Below, in pieces: positions 11,201-22,600 of a stretch of DNA of 64,000 nt (the first letter of the stretch is position 1; each line of letters opens with the position of its first letter). Below the pieces are notes generated by a model. It was not told the origin of the DNA, made no database searches, and saw nothing but the letters and a program-made list of their open reading frames with translations. This DNA comes from Pisaster brevispinus (taxonomy: Eukaryota; Echinodermata; Asteroidea; Forcipulatida; Asteriidae): contig JAMKCF010000154.1 of assembly GCA_023634235.1 (NCBI GenBank), forward strand, positions 1 to 64,000, given 5' to 3'. Both the position numbers and the translations under genes were made by a program.

Positions 11201-12542
11201 GTTTTAGTTATGTGACAAGGCCAAGCACAGCAGCTATCATTAGCACGGTCATTAAAGCAAATCTAGTATCTTTTGACTCTAGAATCCAGTGCTGTGGACT
11301 GTAATGTCGGCAGCTCGTTAAGGTCACACATAATTAGTGTTGTCGGATTATTTCGAAAGAGTTAGTCAACGCCGTTAACAACCACCTCGGATGGTCTCAC
11401 GAAATAAAAACCCATAAGCTTGGCGACGGCTCCATGAAGAATCCCGTTGCTGGTGAATTATTCATCTCCATCTTCGACCGTAATGTACCAAAACGAAACT
11501 ATAAACGAGTGACTGTAATACAGCCTAAAGATAGAGGGATCATAACACTATGGAACTTCAAGTGAGTTAAGAAATCCAGTATTAGCTAAAGGCCTAGGCC
11601 TAACTATGTTTGATGCTGTCTCTTCTGATATCTCCATCTATGTCAGACACACCGCGGTGTCTATCGTTGTAATTTCGGCTGTGACGCGAATATTTACTTC
11701 AGTATTAACGTGAATATTTACGCTTTGTCCCGCATCGCAAATGTTAACGTAAACATTTACGTGAATAGTTGAGATTTGGGGCACAAATCCTGAATATTTC
11801 CGTAAATGTGTATGTAAATACATATGATCCATGTCTTTTAAAGCCACCATAGTGAAGCATTTCTTGAAATACTGACTTCTGATGTTGTGCTGGAAAGTTC
11901 GCGGTAACCTGTGTTTTTTTTTTTACTTATTACCTGTGCTAGCCTAACTTTTGAGGGTTTTTTTTTTTGCTCTACTAAACAGAAATATATATATTTCATA
12001 ACATTAACAATAAATTTTATTGAAAAATAGTTGCCATATAGTGTTGCCATCCGTTGCTTTTGAAATGCTCCATCAATCATATCGTACAATCTCATTGAAA
12101 CTGTATTTATTTCATAAAACACTGCTCGGCCTTCCAAACTGGATGATAAAACAACGGAGCAACTGGACATTAATCTTTTCCGTCCTACTTTGTCATGGGA
12201 GTTATCGCCTGACGTCAGCTGCGACTCCGGCTTTGACGTTCCAATCTGTGAAGGGTCTGTTATTTTAAACTGGGTTCTTCCGTGAACCCTTGACTTAAAA
12301 AAAAATTGATTTTTTTTATTTGCAGCAGCAGAAGGCTGCGGGTCCAACACCTTGTAGTGAACTTAGTTTTGATAGGAGGCACTAATGATTATGTTTGATA
12401 ACAGAACGTACGCCCGAATGTTACTAATTGTGAAACTGGTGATAGAAAGTAAGGCCGATAACTCAGGAAACTACACTGATTCGCATCATGATAAAAGTGA
12501 CTCACTCTAAAACAAATAATTTAAAAAAAAACTTTTAAAAAC
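8258..12542. other. Intergenic, no gene recognised
   Basis: The largest plus-strand frame (9027-9440) and the largest minus-strand frame (11838-12350) have no recognised domain or splice context. At about 11690-11815 the words CGTGAATATTTACG, TTAACGTAAAC and ATTTACGTGAAT recur in both orientations, making a small AT-rich palindromic patch. A CRE-like TGACGTCA lies near 12211. No gene is called. Confidence 0.45.
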
Positions 12543-12759
12543 CTCCCGGGTTAGAATTGACCCAGATTCAATGTCCTGTGGTGCCTGACCCATTTATAGG
12601 TCAGTATGACCTGGAGTCTGTGCCAAAATGACCCAGAAATGGGTCCACGTGACACCGAATCTGAGTTGAAATTCCATTTTGTGATCAGTTGCCGCGGGTC
12701 AGCGTGACCCAGCGATGGGTCAGGCCCACTGGGACCCGAACTAAATTCCGACCCGGGAG
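12543..12759. mobile_element. MITE-like element with CTCCCGGGT termini
   Basis: The element starts CTCCCGGGTTAGAATT and ends AATTCCGACCCGGGAG, which are inverted copies. The interior holds repeated GTGACCCAG-x-RATGGGTCA palindromes. Its composition is clearly more GC-rich than the flanks. There is no coding capacity, and a target duplication could not be fixed because the flanks are A/T runs. Confidence 0.6.
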
Positions 12760-15700
12760 TTTTTAGACTGCTCAGACTATTGTTGCTTATGTTTTGGGGT
12801 TGCCGTTGAAGCCCTATCATAAAATTATGCTTTATTATTTGAACGGTGAAAAACCATCGTGTATAAACCACAATTAGGTCTATTCGACAATCAGACTATC
12901 AAATTTAAACCTATGTATTGTTGATTCCCCCTTGGTCACAGGGATCATTCTGATCAATGTGGATCCCCCAGAATTTAGAAACGGATAAAATAAATGTCGT
13001 GATTTACAGCTGAAAGTATAAACGATTCGCCGTTGTGAATATATTCAGGAGGGAGATGACTACGCTGCAACAACCGCGACAGTTCCTGTCAGAGCTATTT
13101 ATTTTCACGTGCAAAGCAATGAATTTAACCCAACGAACCATCCTTCCATTACTAAGCCGTGCTGTCATCTACAAATCTACCTACTTTTGAATATTCACTC
13201 ACATCTGAAAGAGACGTCTATACTAATTCAACACTGAGCAAATTATGCAGTAGGCCCCTATATAGCCCGTTGATCTCATTGGAAATTATTTTGCAAAAAT
13301 GGTGTGAGTTGTTTTTTTGTGGGTTTTTTTTTTGGTGTGTACGAAATAGTGTTGAACTCGGCCACAATTCCAACATGTGTAACTAGGGGTAATGTCCACC
13401 TGTGCATGCAGTTTCCTGATGATTTTTGCCAAGTTCTCAACAGTAATTTCTCCTTTATTTTCCAAGCCAACAACATATCCATTTAAAGTTACATGATGTT
13501 ACATTAGAATGGTGAACCTTTTTACAATTATTTAGCAAGCTTGGTACATCGGCGAAGTGCGTGACAAGTTAGGTGCAATATTTTAACCAAATGAAAGAAC
13601 AATTAAGAATTGGCAACTGCAACGCTGCATACAGAGAAATACCCCGCTGGCGGCACATCGCTGTTCACAGGTTCCCGGCAAATATTTACTTAATCTACAG
13701 CAAATAGACTTGTTAATCAATATTTTGGAGTGTGCAGCTCTATCGGCCCGAGGGTGTAACGCCAATTGCCATGAAATTTATTTTCTGTTATACTCACTTG
13801 TCAAAACTCCCGGCTTGTGGTTGATAAATTGCACTGTTCTGTCATAGGCTCAGAGCTGAAAGTCCGTCGGTTTTTCCTTCAATGGGCTTGTGAGAAAATT
13901 TAATTATTTATGTGAGGTTTGAAGTGTATGAACGAGGTGTGGGGGGAAATGACCGATACGGTTCGGTGAAACTGCCGTTGTTTGATCAAGTTTTCCGGCC
14001 CCTTTGCCCCCCCCCCCCCCGCCCCCTCACAAGCCGATTATAACATACCGGAACTTGATCAAAGTTCAATGCTTCAACCATAAGAAGCATCATCAGTTCG
14101 GAATGTTTGTAAAACCCTCAAATCCATTCATGCTTTGAAATAGTATCATTATCCACAACGCAACCGTAGTTATGTTCCATTTGTGACGGGGGATATATGT
14201 CGCGATCGTCTGATGTTTTGTTTGAGGAACAATCTTAAATTTTTGAACTCAGTGCCGCTGCCCGTTATGTTTTGGTGTCAGGTTAAAGTTTCAGTGCTTG
14301 TTATTCTGGTTTTTATATGATTGTGTGAGTGATTACGGTTGATTATGATTGTGATTTAACTACCAATCCATTGCCTTTGTTTCATCCACATTCAGTATTA
14401 ATCAGTAATTACTATAATGTGAGTCTGAGCCTAATTACAACTGTACTAAAGGTTGTGGTCCTTTCTCTGTGGTTATAGCTAATAACTGACAGCCATTAAC
14501 TTTATTAAACGTAAATAGACTATTCCCTTCGAGAAAGAGGAGCGGCCACGTCTTCAAACATAATAACCAATCGAAAGATCTTGTCTTGCTTTCGATGAAC
14601 TTGGGCATAAATCGTCGAGCTAATAAATAGTGAACTATTTGAACGATGTTTCCCATTTGAACAATTTAATTCATTATATTGCTGCTTTGCAATGGTGTAA
14701 GATTTGGGGCCCATCTGTGAATGCACAATATTGATGATGGACATGCAGCAGGCTTATACACCAATATCAGTAACTAGTGTTTTTCGTGGAAAGAACTGAA
14801 TTTAATTTGTTGGTCACATTAGATTTGTCTTGTGATCTTCGCTCACTTGAGTTGATGTGTTTGTTAGTAGGTTGACCACACTTAGTTAACTTGTTTACTT
14901 GCACTGTGATAGATCACTTAAAAGCAGTAGGTAAGGCCTGACCAAACCACACGACACTGATTGCCACTTCAGCTCATAGGTAGACTGTTTCCCTGTCCTT
15001 ATCCGCAAGGATAAAGACAGGTACTGGTCTTAAGGCCCAATGATTTCATTGGATACATCACGTAGCGTTGCTTTGTTCTGCGAGTGTCTGTGTGAAATGA
15101 ATGCTAGGTCAAAGGTACAGTTTCCAACATCCGGTCTGGCAGGTATCTCACGAGCCTCGAAGTGTGACGTCAGATGTTCGGGCTAGCTCATAGGCTACCT
15201 TCTGACAACAGAGGGCGGTATACACGTTTTTGCTCCGCCTTCACTGCGATTCAGCAGACCTTATCAAACATAGTACATGCAATACACTAACGAACGATGA
15301 GCAAAATAATTGGCAATCATACGTGCCACTGTAGTCCAATATTCTTCCATGTCTCATCCCCCATGTGGTGGAATACACCCCCCCCCCCCCGTGCACGTCA
15401 ATGAAAAAGTTCTGTACAATATTTTTCGAAAAGCGCGCCAGTGTACTGGAATTACCAAGTTTTAAGTTTTTTTCCAATGCTGAAAACCTAGCGGTGGCAC
15501 CAGACTTATTAATTGTGGGGCGGAAGCTTAAAATTAAGGGAGGCAAATATGACCCTTATCTGTACCTTTGTTGTATTGCTGAAAAAGCAATGACCTCCCA
15601 ATGAAGGCTTGCACCAACCTTATTCTTGATGAGCTGATGTAATGCGAACATCTGCAATAGCTGCAATTGGTAAGAGGGGTTCAATTCAATTTCGGCCTAG

Positions 15701-16392
15701 GCCATCAGCGAACAAAATATGTCGGGGCACTGAAAGTTACTGAGGGACATTCCCGCCCCTTTGAGTATAATAGTGCGTAGCGCCACCGTCAAAAACCTTC
15801 GTTTCACAAAGATCCTTAGTTTCCTCCAAACGAAAAACCTGGATCTTTTCGAAACATCTCACTGGAATCAACAAGCTCCAAGTTTTTTTTCTTCAGAACT
15901 TGAAAACCTGCGTTATGCACGTGCCTCAAGCTCACTCCAAAAGCCTAACAATAAATTCGTGATCTAGTTTAATTATAACACGGGAATAGTTGTATGCCAA
16001 GGCTACCTAGAATAGCTGGGGTCAATGCGGGTTATTTGTTTCAAAACTACATTTTCCTCCCAATGAGTAAATCGAACGGAAATTAAACTAATGTCAAAAC
16101 TCGATTTTGGTTTCAAGTGCTACATCAAGGCACAGAAGTGTTTACAACCCCTAGAAACCCCCAGGCCGCAGGGGGAGGGGGGCACCCAGTAATGTGCGGT
16201 CAGGTTGGCGTATTATATCTTATTTCTCCCATCGGAGGCACCATGTAAATCGTGTCTCTTCATTCATTGCTGACGTCATTTTGACAAACACAAGCCATTT
16301 CTTCAAACTCAAAAATGATGTTATTGTTTTTATAGGAGACCGGAAAAGACTAGTCTTGGCCGGTTACGTTCATTTCTAACGCTTGGTGGCGC
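12760..16392. other. Intergenic region upstream of ITPK1
   Basis: It contains scattered C-runs (about 14008-14019 and 15378-15389) and AT-rich sequence. A frame at 15241-15546 overlaps another on the opposite strand and shows no domain. No supported exon was found; distal ITPK1 regulatory DNA could lie here but nothing specific is visible. Confidence 0.45.
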
Positions 16393-16400
16393 TATATAAA
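16393..16400 (+). promoter_or_regulatory. TATA-box candidate for ITPK1
   Basis: TATATAAA lies in a locally GC-richer stretch (GGTGGCGC upstream, GGCGACGCCC downstream), about 200 bases ahead of the ITPK1 start codon. It would place transcription start near 16425. No CpG island is obvious. A further upstream 5' UTR exon cannot be excluded. Confidence 0.4.
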
Positions 16401-16446
16401 GCATGGTATTATGGTAAAGCAGCAGGCGACGCCCGTGTGTGTGGAC

Positions 16447-16473
16447 ATGTATTTTTGTGTGTACAAGAAGTAA
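16447..16473 (+). promoter_or_regulatory. Upstream ORF 1 in the ITPK1 leader
   Basis: An eight-codon ORF (ATG to TAA) lies in the inferred 5' UTR, if transcription begins near 16425. It ends well before the main ATG, so reinitiation is possible. Confidence 0.3.
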
Positions 16474-16511
16474 ATAAGTCACATAAGCTTGCCGTTCCTG
16501 GCTTTAACGCC

Positions 16512-16541
16512 ATGCAAAACTGCTTAATAATTAGTCTATAG
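16512..16541 (+). promoter_or_regulatory. Upstream ORF 2 in the ITPK1 leader
   Basis: A nine-codon ORF (ATG to TAG) in context GCCATGC ends 62 bases before the main start codon. Together with the first small ORF it suggests translational damping of ITPK1; this is inference. Confidence 0.3.
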
Positions 16542-16603
16542 TTTCTCGCCGTTGTAGTGGGTGGTTGTTCTAGTGGGATCCTGAATAAGATTCGTTTGTA
16601 ATC

Positions 16604-16683
16604 ATGAAGAAAGTAGGGTACTGGATGACCGAAAAGAAGTTGAAGAAACTAGATTTCCACACGATATTCAGCGGTTTGTGTAG
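16604..16683 (+). CDS. ITPK1: ITPK1 coding exon 1
   Basis: Begins at the ATG of MKKVGYWMTEKK and ends at a GTAAGT donor after two bases of an Arg codon. The short N-terminus lacks the few residues that precede this motif in vertebrates. Confidence 0.95.
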
Positions 16684-19600
16684 GTAAGTACAATGTAATT
16701 GGACAGGGTGTATGTCGACATATTCGATGGAATGTCTCGTCATGATTCATTAATGTTTAGTATTTGACTTTTCAGTGACCAGTTCTTTTTATAACATGCA
16801 TATAAATACTACCATTTACTACCACACGCCCCTTTACATTGCTCACTCGACATTTCCTGCTGAAAATAATTACTAATTTTTTTAAAAGTGTAATCACTCT
16901 TCACCAGGAAGAGCGAAGGACTTCATTAAATATTAATTGTCAAGTAGTTTTAAAATACAGCCTTGTTCCATCCCAACTTTAGAATCGTCCCATTATTAAA
17001 CTATAGCTGGGACTGGTCCAAGCGAGGTTGGACTCCTCCTTTGCATACAACAGTGACTGGCATTTTGTCCATACCATAGTGCCTCCAACCTCCTTGACTT
17101 CTTGTGTGGTCAAACCAGCCCGGCTTTACCATTTTGTCACCCTCTTCATGGTTCATCCCTTGCTTTTTCTGTGTGCTTGCTGCCCCTCCCTCTTAAATCT
17201 CTTTCCACTTGACTGCTTCTGTTACACCAGTATACCTGTTTGAGTGTGTTGTGATGTCATATACTAGCCTTTGTTTGCGAAAGACTCTGCTAGGGTCGAA
17301 ACATCAGGCCTCTAACTTTTTTTTGCAAGGTACAATGTAATAAAATGCACAACAGATAAGGCAGGATGCAGTGTTCCCCCTGGCTGATGAACTGAGCAAG
17401 ACGGTACAAATTCAAATTTATGATTACGCAGTCTGCAAACCTACAAAAGTTATAACGCACACACTGACACTATGCATTATGATTTCATCTGCAGTAATAC
17501 ATCCACATTGTGAGTTTTTGATTGGAATAGGCTCTTCTAAATTACACAAAATGAAAACATTTTCATTTAAATTAAAAGTATCGCGACAAAATTTCACAGT
17601 GATGTGGCGATATTGGCAAAAAACTAGTGTAGTGGTCGCTGAAACTAGCGAGATGGGCCACCTCACATTTGAATGGGCAGGGAAATCACTGGCAGGGAAT
17701 CTTTGGCTCAAACTTTTTAAGTAATCCAGGCCAGGTAAAAGTCAGACTGACAGCCTGTTCAATTAGTATAATTAGTTGTGATAATGGATGGATGTAGACC
17801 AGAATGTTATGACGAACCATGTAAAAATTCGTCAAATTTGATGACCTTTTATTTCAACATTTTAGTGTACCCAATTCAGTATATTAAAGTAAAATAAAAA
17901 CACATCAAAAGCAACTTTGAACAATGCTATCTCGTAACCCTTGACTGAAGAGAGGTTTATGGGTTACGATTTTGCGACTCAAGGACTTTATTACTGTACA
18001 GTTACTTTATACCAGGGCTGAACTTTTACAGAGGAGATGTGGATATGAATGGCTGACATGGCTGGCAACTTATTGTCAATCTTTGAAAGTCTGTGTGTTG
18101 AAAACAAAAAACCTAGACTGCTGGGTCTGTTCAGCTGTTAGTTACTGGCCTGATGCGATAAGTAGGCCTACTGGACTCAGCCTTGCTGGTGGTCCAGTAA
18201 GTATTTTCTGCCCTGCATAGGTCTAGTTGTCCCACTAATTTTAAGTTCTTGATTGGCAAGTCTGTCCCTCAGCGAGGTGTGAATGGCCACTGAAGGTGGT
18301 GCAAGGCGGGCCTCTACAGTAACTGATTAGCACTCCTCACTAATGATGTCACTTATTGCTCAAGAGACACGGCTGTCAGACAAACATTACACAATCTCCG
18401 CATCATCGGCGCGCTAAACCGCACAAATAGTACAGTCAGTAGCTGCCAATATATTCATAAGGGTTTGACATGCACGTTAGTGGAAAATGACACATCTGAG
18501 ATCCGGGCACTGAACTTCTATTTTTAGTATTAATGCGTGGTGCTATTTGCATTTAACAAACACCCACAGAGAGGTTTTAGAAAGACTTTGGGTGGTTTAG
18601 AGTTGTTTTAAAACTAGATTTGATGCAATTTTTTAATATCTTATTTTTTTGTTGTATTCTATTTGATTACAGGAAAAAGAACATCGAGCTCGTCAAGGTG
18701 AGATGTACTTAATGTTGTACAGTCCTAATTGTCAATACATTGTTCCTCCAAGTACATTGCCTATATTTGTTTGTGTTTGTCATAAAGAATACTTGCCACC
18801 TGACCAGGCATACTACAGTGTGTCATGACTGTATTGTATGTTTTCATTGGTTTTGGCTTCTTGTCGTGATACAGTACACGTACCTACCTTTACAGTTCAT
18901 TGTGCTGTGTGGTTCAGATGGATTCAGGTTTTGAAGGGGAAAGTACATTGAGTGTCAGTGCTGGAGGACGCTCGGTCTCAAAGTCCATTTTTTGTGGACT
19001 CAGACTCGGACTCGCAATACCTTCATCTTGCGTAATGTTGGTGTCCAAAGAGGACACATCACCATTCAACAATATCCTGGTCCGCTGGCCAAATGCCAGC
19101 TAAAACACAAGAGGGCCAGTCACAATTCACTCCCAAGTGTTCTGACTGGCTTGTTCAGTGTTGAAAAGCATCCCTATTTCTTTTGAAATATAATAATAAT
19201 AATAATAAAGACATTTGTAAAGCGCCTAATGCATAAGCCTCTAAGCGCATAAAGAGAGCAATAAAATATACAAAGAGTGAAAGAAACAATTACAAATAAG
19301 CAATATAGACCAGTGTAAAAGGTGACGGACTAGTGGAATGACAAGCTAGCTTCTCCTGCTGGCCAGTCACTAAAAAACTTGGGGGCAAACCGGATATTCC
19401 AAAAGTGCATTTCCTCTTGGAGGCAGTTGATATTAACAAACATACGTCTGTAGTCCTCCTAAGAAGACAAATGCAGTGTAAAAGAAGCCTGAAGCTGTGT
19501 CAGTAAAACTCCTCAGCATGATTGACAGCAATGAGAGCAGAGAGTGAGCTTACTGAGTGACAGTTTCAATTGGACCTCATTACCAATGAGCGTAGTATTG

Positions 19601-22600
19601 TGGTGCACTAATGTCTAACATCTTTACCTTACCCAGGAAATGTCCCCATGCCACCGTAAACCTAAAGGTTCACAACTAACATTCTGGTTTGGGGACAGGA
19701 TATCTGTCTAGAAAGAAGTGTAGCGTGCTTCTGTATTTTGGTTTTCTTCTTGTTTTTTGGTTGAACAAAGAAAAATTGACGAGAGCAAGATTTGAACATG
19801 CCACCAGTCCCCCACTGAATGAGCATATGCACTCTACCAACCAAGTCATCCACAATCCAGGCCGTATCTTGGTGGGCCCCCCGCCCCCTGGTCCCCGTTC
19901 AATGTTGGCTCTCATTGCACGGTGTGCGCTCCGGCTTGGGTTAACTACATTGAGCGGGGGAGTGGGGGAACGGGGGAGGGTATGTTTATTGTCACGTGGC
20001 CCATGCATGGTCCAAGCATTTTGGCCAGGATTGTAGCCCTAATGTTGGCAGTCTCCCTATTTTGTCATAAGTCGCATCCCCTTAAGGTGATACCACTCCT
20101 GCAGCTTCCCAGGTTGTATCGTCAACTTGGGTGTGATCCCTGGCTACACGGCAGTTAACGGAACGGTTGAATGGCTTCTGACTGGCACCCCGAACAACAA
20201 ATAGGGAGACTGCCAACATTAGGGCTATGAAGATAGCTCAGTTGATAGAGCACCGAGGCGTTAATCCGGAGGTAACAGGGCCAAGTCCTGCTCTAGTCAA
20301 TTTTCCTTTGATCATCCCAAAATTAATTAAAATTTACCCAGTCAGTTTCCCTTGTGGTTTATTACTTATTTCTCTTGTATTAAAATTGATGTACACAATG
20401 CATAATGTGTATCAACCCTAAGCATCCCCAACCCATCAAAAACCAAAATGCATGTTTTGTGTTGGACTTTGGACTGCACTTAGTAAACTGATTTAAATTT
20501 TCTACATGGGATCAGGCATACAGGTACCACCATAATCTAGAAGAATCTTTGCAGTACACTACATAAAAAAACTTGGGTGTGATCCCTGGCTACACGGCAG
20601 CTAACGGTTGAGCGGCATCTGACTGCACCCCCGAACAAAGATATTGACTAATAGGGAGACCGCCAACATAGGGCTGGATAGCTTGGTTCAAGTCCCGCTC
20701 CAGTCAATTTTTCTTTGTTCAAACCCAAATTATTACAAAATTTACCCAGACAGTTTCCCTTGTGGTTTATTACTTGATACGTAAAAATGTGTATTTTTTC
20801 TGCTTTTGCTAAACTACCACTAGTCCAATGGACAAATGACATGTATTTACATAATGTTCAACAAGAAAAAGAACAGTTCAAACACGTTGTCAGTTGTTGC
20901 CTAGCACTTTTTCTTCACTTTGGAGATTTTTGCTGTAAAAGGTCTGTTGCATTTTTAATGCACATCATGGGTCTCAGCAGAAGTGGTATTATGAAACCCA
21001 TGATGTGCATTATGTGAACCATTCGCCCTTCCAGTGGTTAGCAATATCATGTGGCAATGCATGTGACTTGTCATGTGACAAGTCATTGGACTTGTTGCAT
21101 TTGATTTCATGTGTTAACGTTTATGCCTGTGACGTTCATGAAGTAATCTGTAATCTTTCCTCATTTCTTGTGATTGCATCAGATTGACCTTCTTCAGCCC
21201 CTTGAAGCTCAGGGCCCATTCAGCGTCATCATCCACAAGCTGACTGACGTCCTTAGTCTAGCCCATGATGGAGATAAGAAATCACAGATGATGATGGATA
21301 ACCTCAAGGTATTCCTTTCTTATCCCTCGTCTTCCCATCCCACCCCCCCCCCCCACCCCCAACCCACACACAGGTGTACCATGGGTGACCCATGACCTCC
21401 TATTGTTTCTCTTTTGTTTGTACTTTTTGGCAGGTCAGCTCCCATTGGTTTTGTACATACTTTCCAACTGGCATGACTGGGGACCTTCACCCAACTGGGG
21501 GACCTTACTGTCTGTAGTGTTATTGTCATAGGTCCCCAGTTTGAATGTGTTCATGAACACACACACACGTGTTTGTCAGCCCAAGGGTTTCTCCTTATTT
21601 TCCCGTTGTTCAGACTTTTTTTGCATTGTTAAGTTTTGTCTGCAACGCGAAGCGAGGTCGCGCTCGGTTTGTCAAAACACATCCCTAGGATCCCTAGTGT
21701 AGACACGCACACTAACAGTAACACACATGTTTGTCGGCCTGGTTAATTAAGGACTTCGCTTTATTTCCCATTGCCTGGCCTTGTTTCATTTTAGAGTTGT
21801 CCTCATTGGGTGTGTACACGAAAATGTAGCGAGGGCAACCTCGCTCTGTCAAAACCCCAGTATCCAGTTGGCATTGTACACAAAAGTAAAGCTAGGACAT
21901 CCAGGCTCTGTCAAAACACCCGAATCCCTTACACACACCAAATTACAGGGTACTTTATGTCACAGTTTGTCCTAAGACCCTTTGTACTGCGACCGGAAAG
22001 ATAACAAAGATTAGATTGCAAACCCAAAATAATTACAGCAGGGACAAATTCATGTAACATTTACAGATTTATATACAATTTATTTCACCACTTGGCTTCT
22101 TTCACTTCTGAGTATTTACAATTTCTAGCCAGAATGAACATGATTGAATTAGTCCCAACTATATATATCGATTCGGTGTGGAACTTATCTATTTACAAAT
22201 TGATTGAGTTTGTCAATGAAATTATCTAAGGTAAATACTGAAATACAATAAACTCTTCGAGGGTTTTTATTTAAATTCCTCAAAGTAAATCCTTCTCTTG
22301 TAATTGAAAATAAACCACCACAGGTTATAAGAAATTAGTTTTTGATCCCACTAGATCACAAAAGAATGATTGTTTGTGTGGATACTAAAACTAATACAGT
22401 GACACCTCCAATGACACAAAAGTAATTGATTCTGAAATTACCTTTACATTATTATTAAATTTCAAGATCATACAACTATACGTACGAGTATAGCCAAACC
22501 CATGGAGTGTATCACACAAATTTGAGTCACACCCTTTGATTATGTAAATGCACAAGTATGCAAAACTTAATCTGGTACCTCAAATTATTGTACTGGATAC

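Noticed and set aside
11838..12350. 170-codon minus-strand ORF
   Set aside because: Mixed low-complexity content (poly-Lys/Phe from A/T runs) and no recognisable domain; it overlaps a plus-strand frame of equal quality.
20221..20320. Possible functional tRNA gene
   Set aside because: A and B boxes are present but the stems do not pair into a cloverleaf and near copies carry the same SINE tail.
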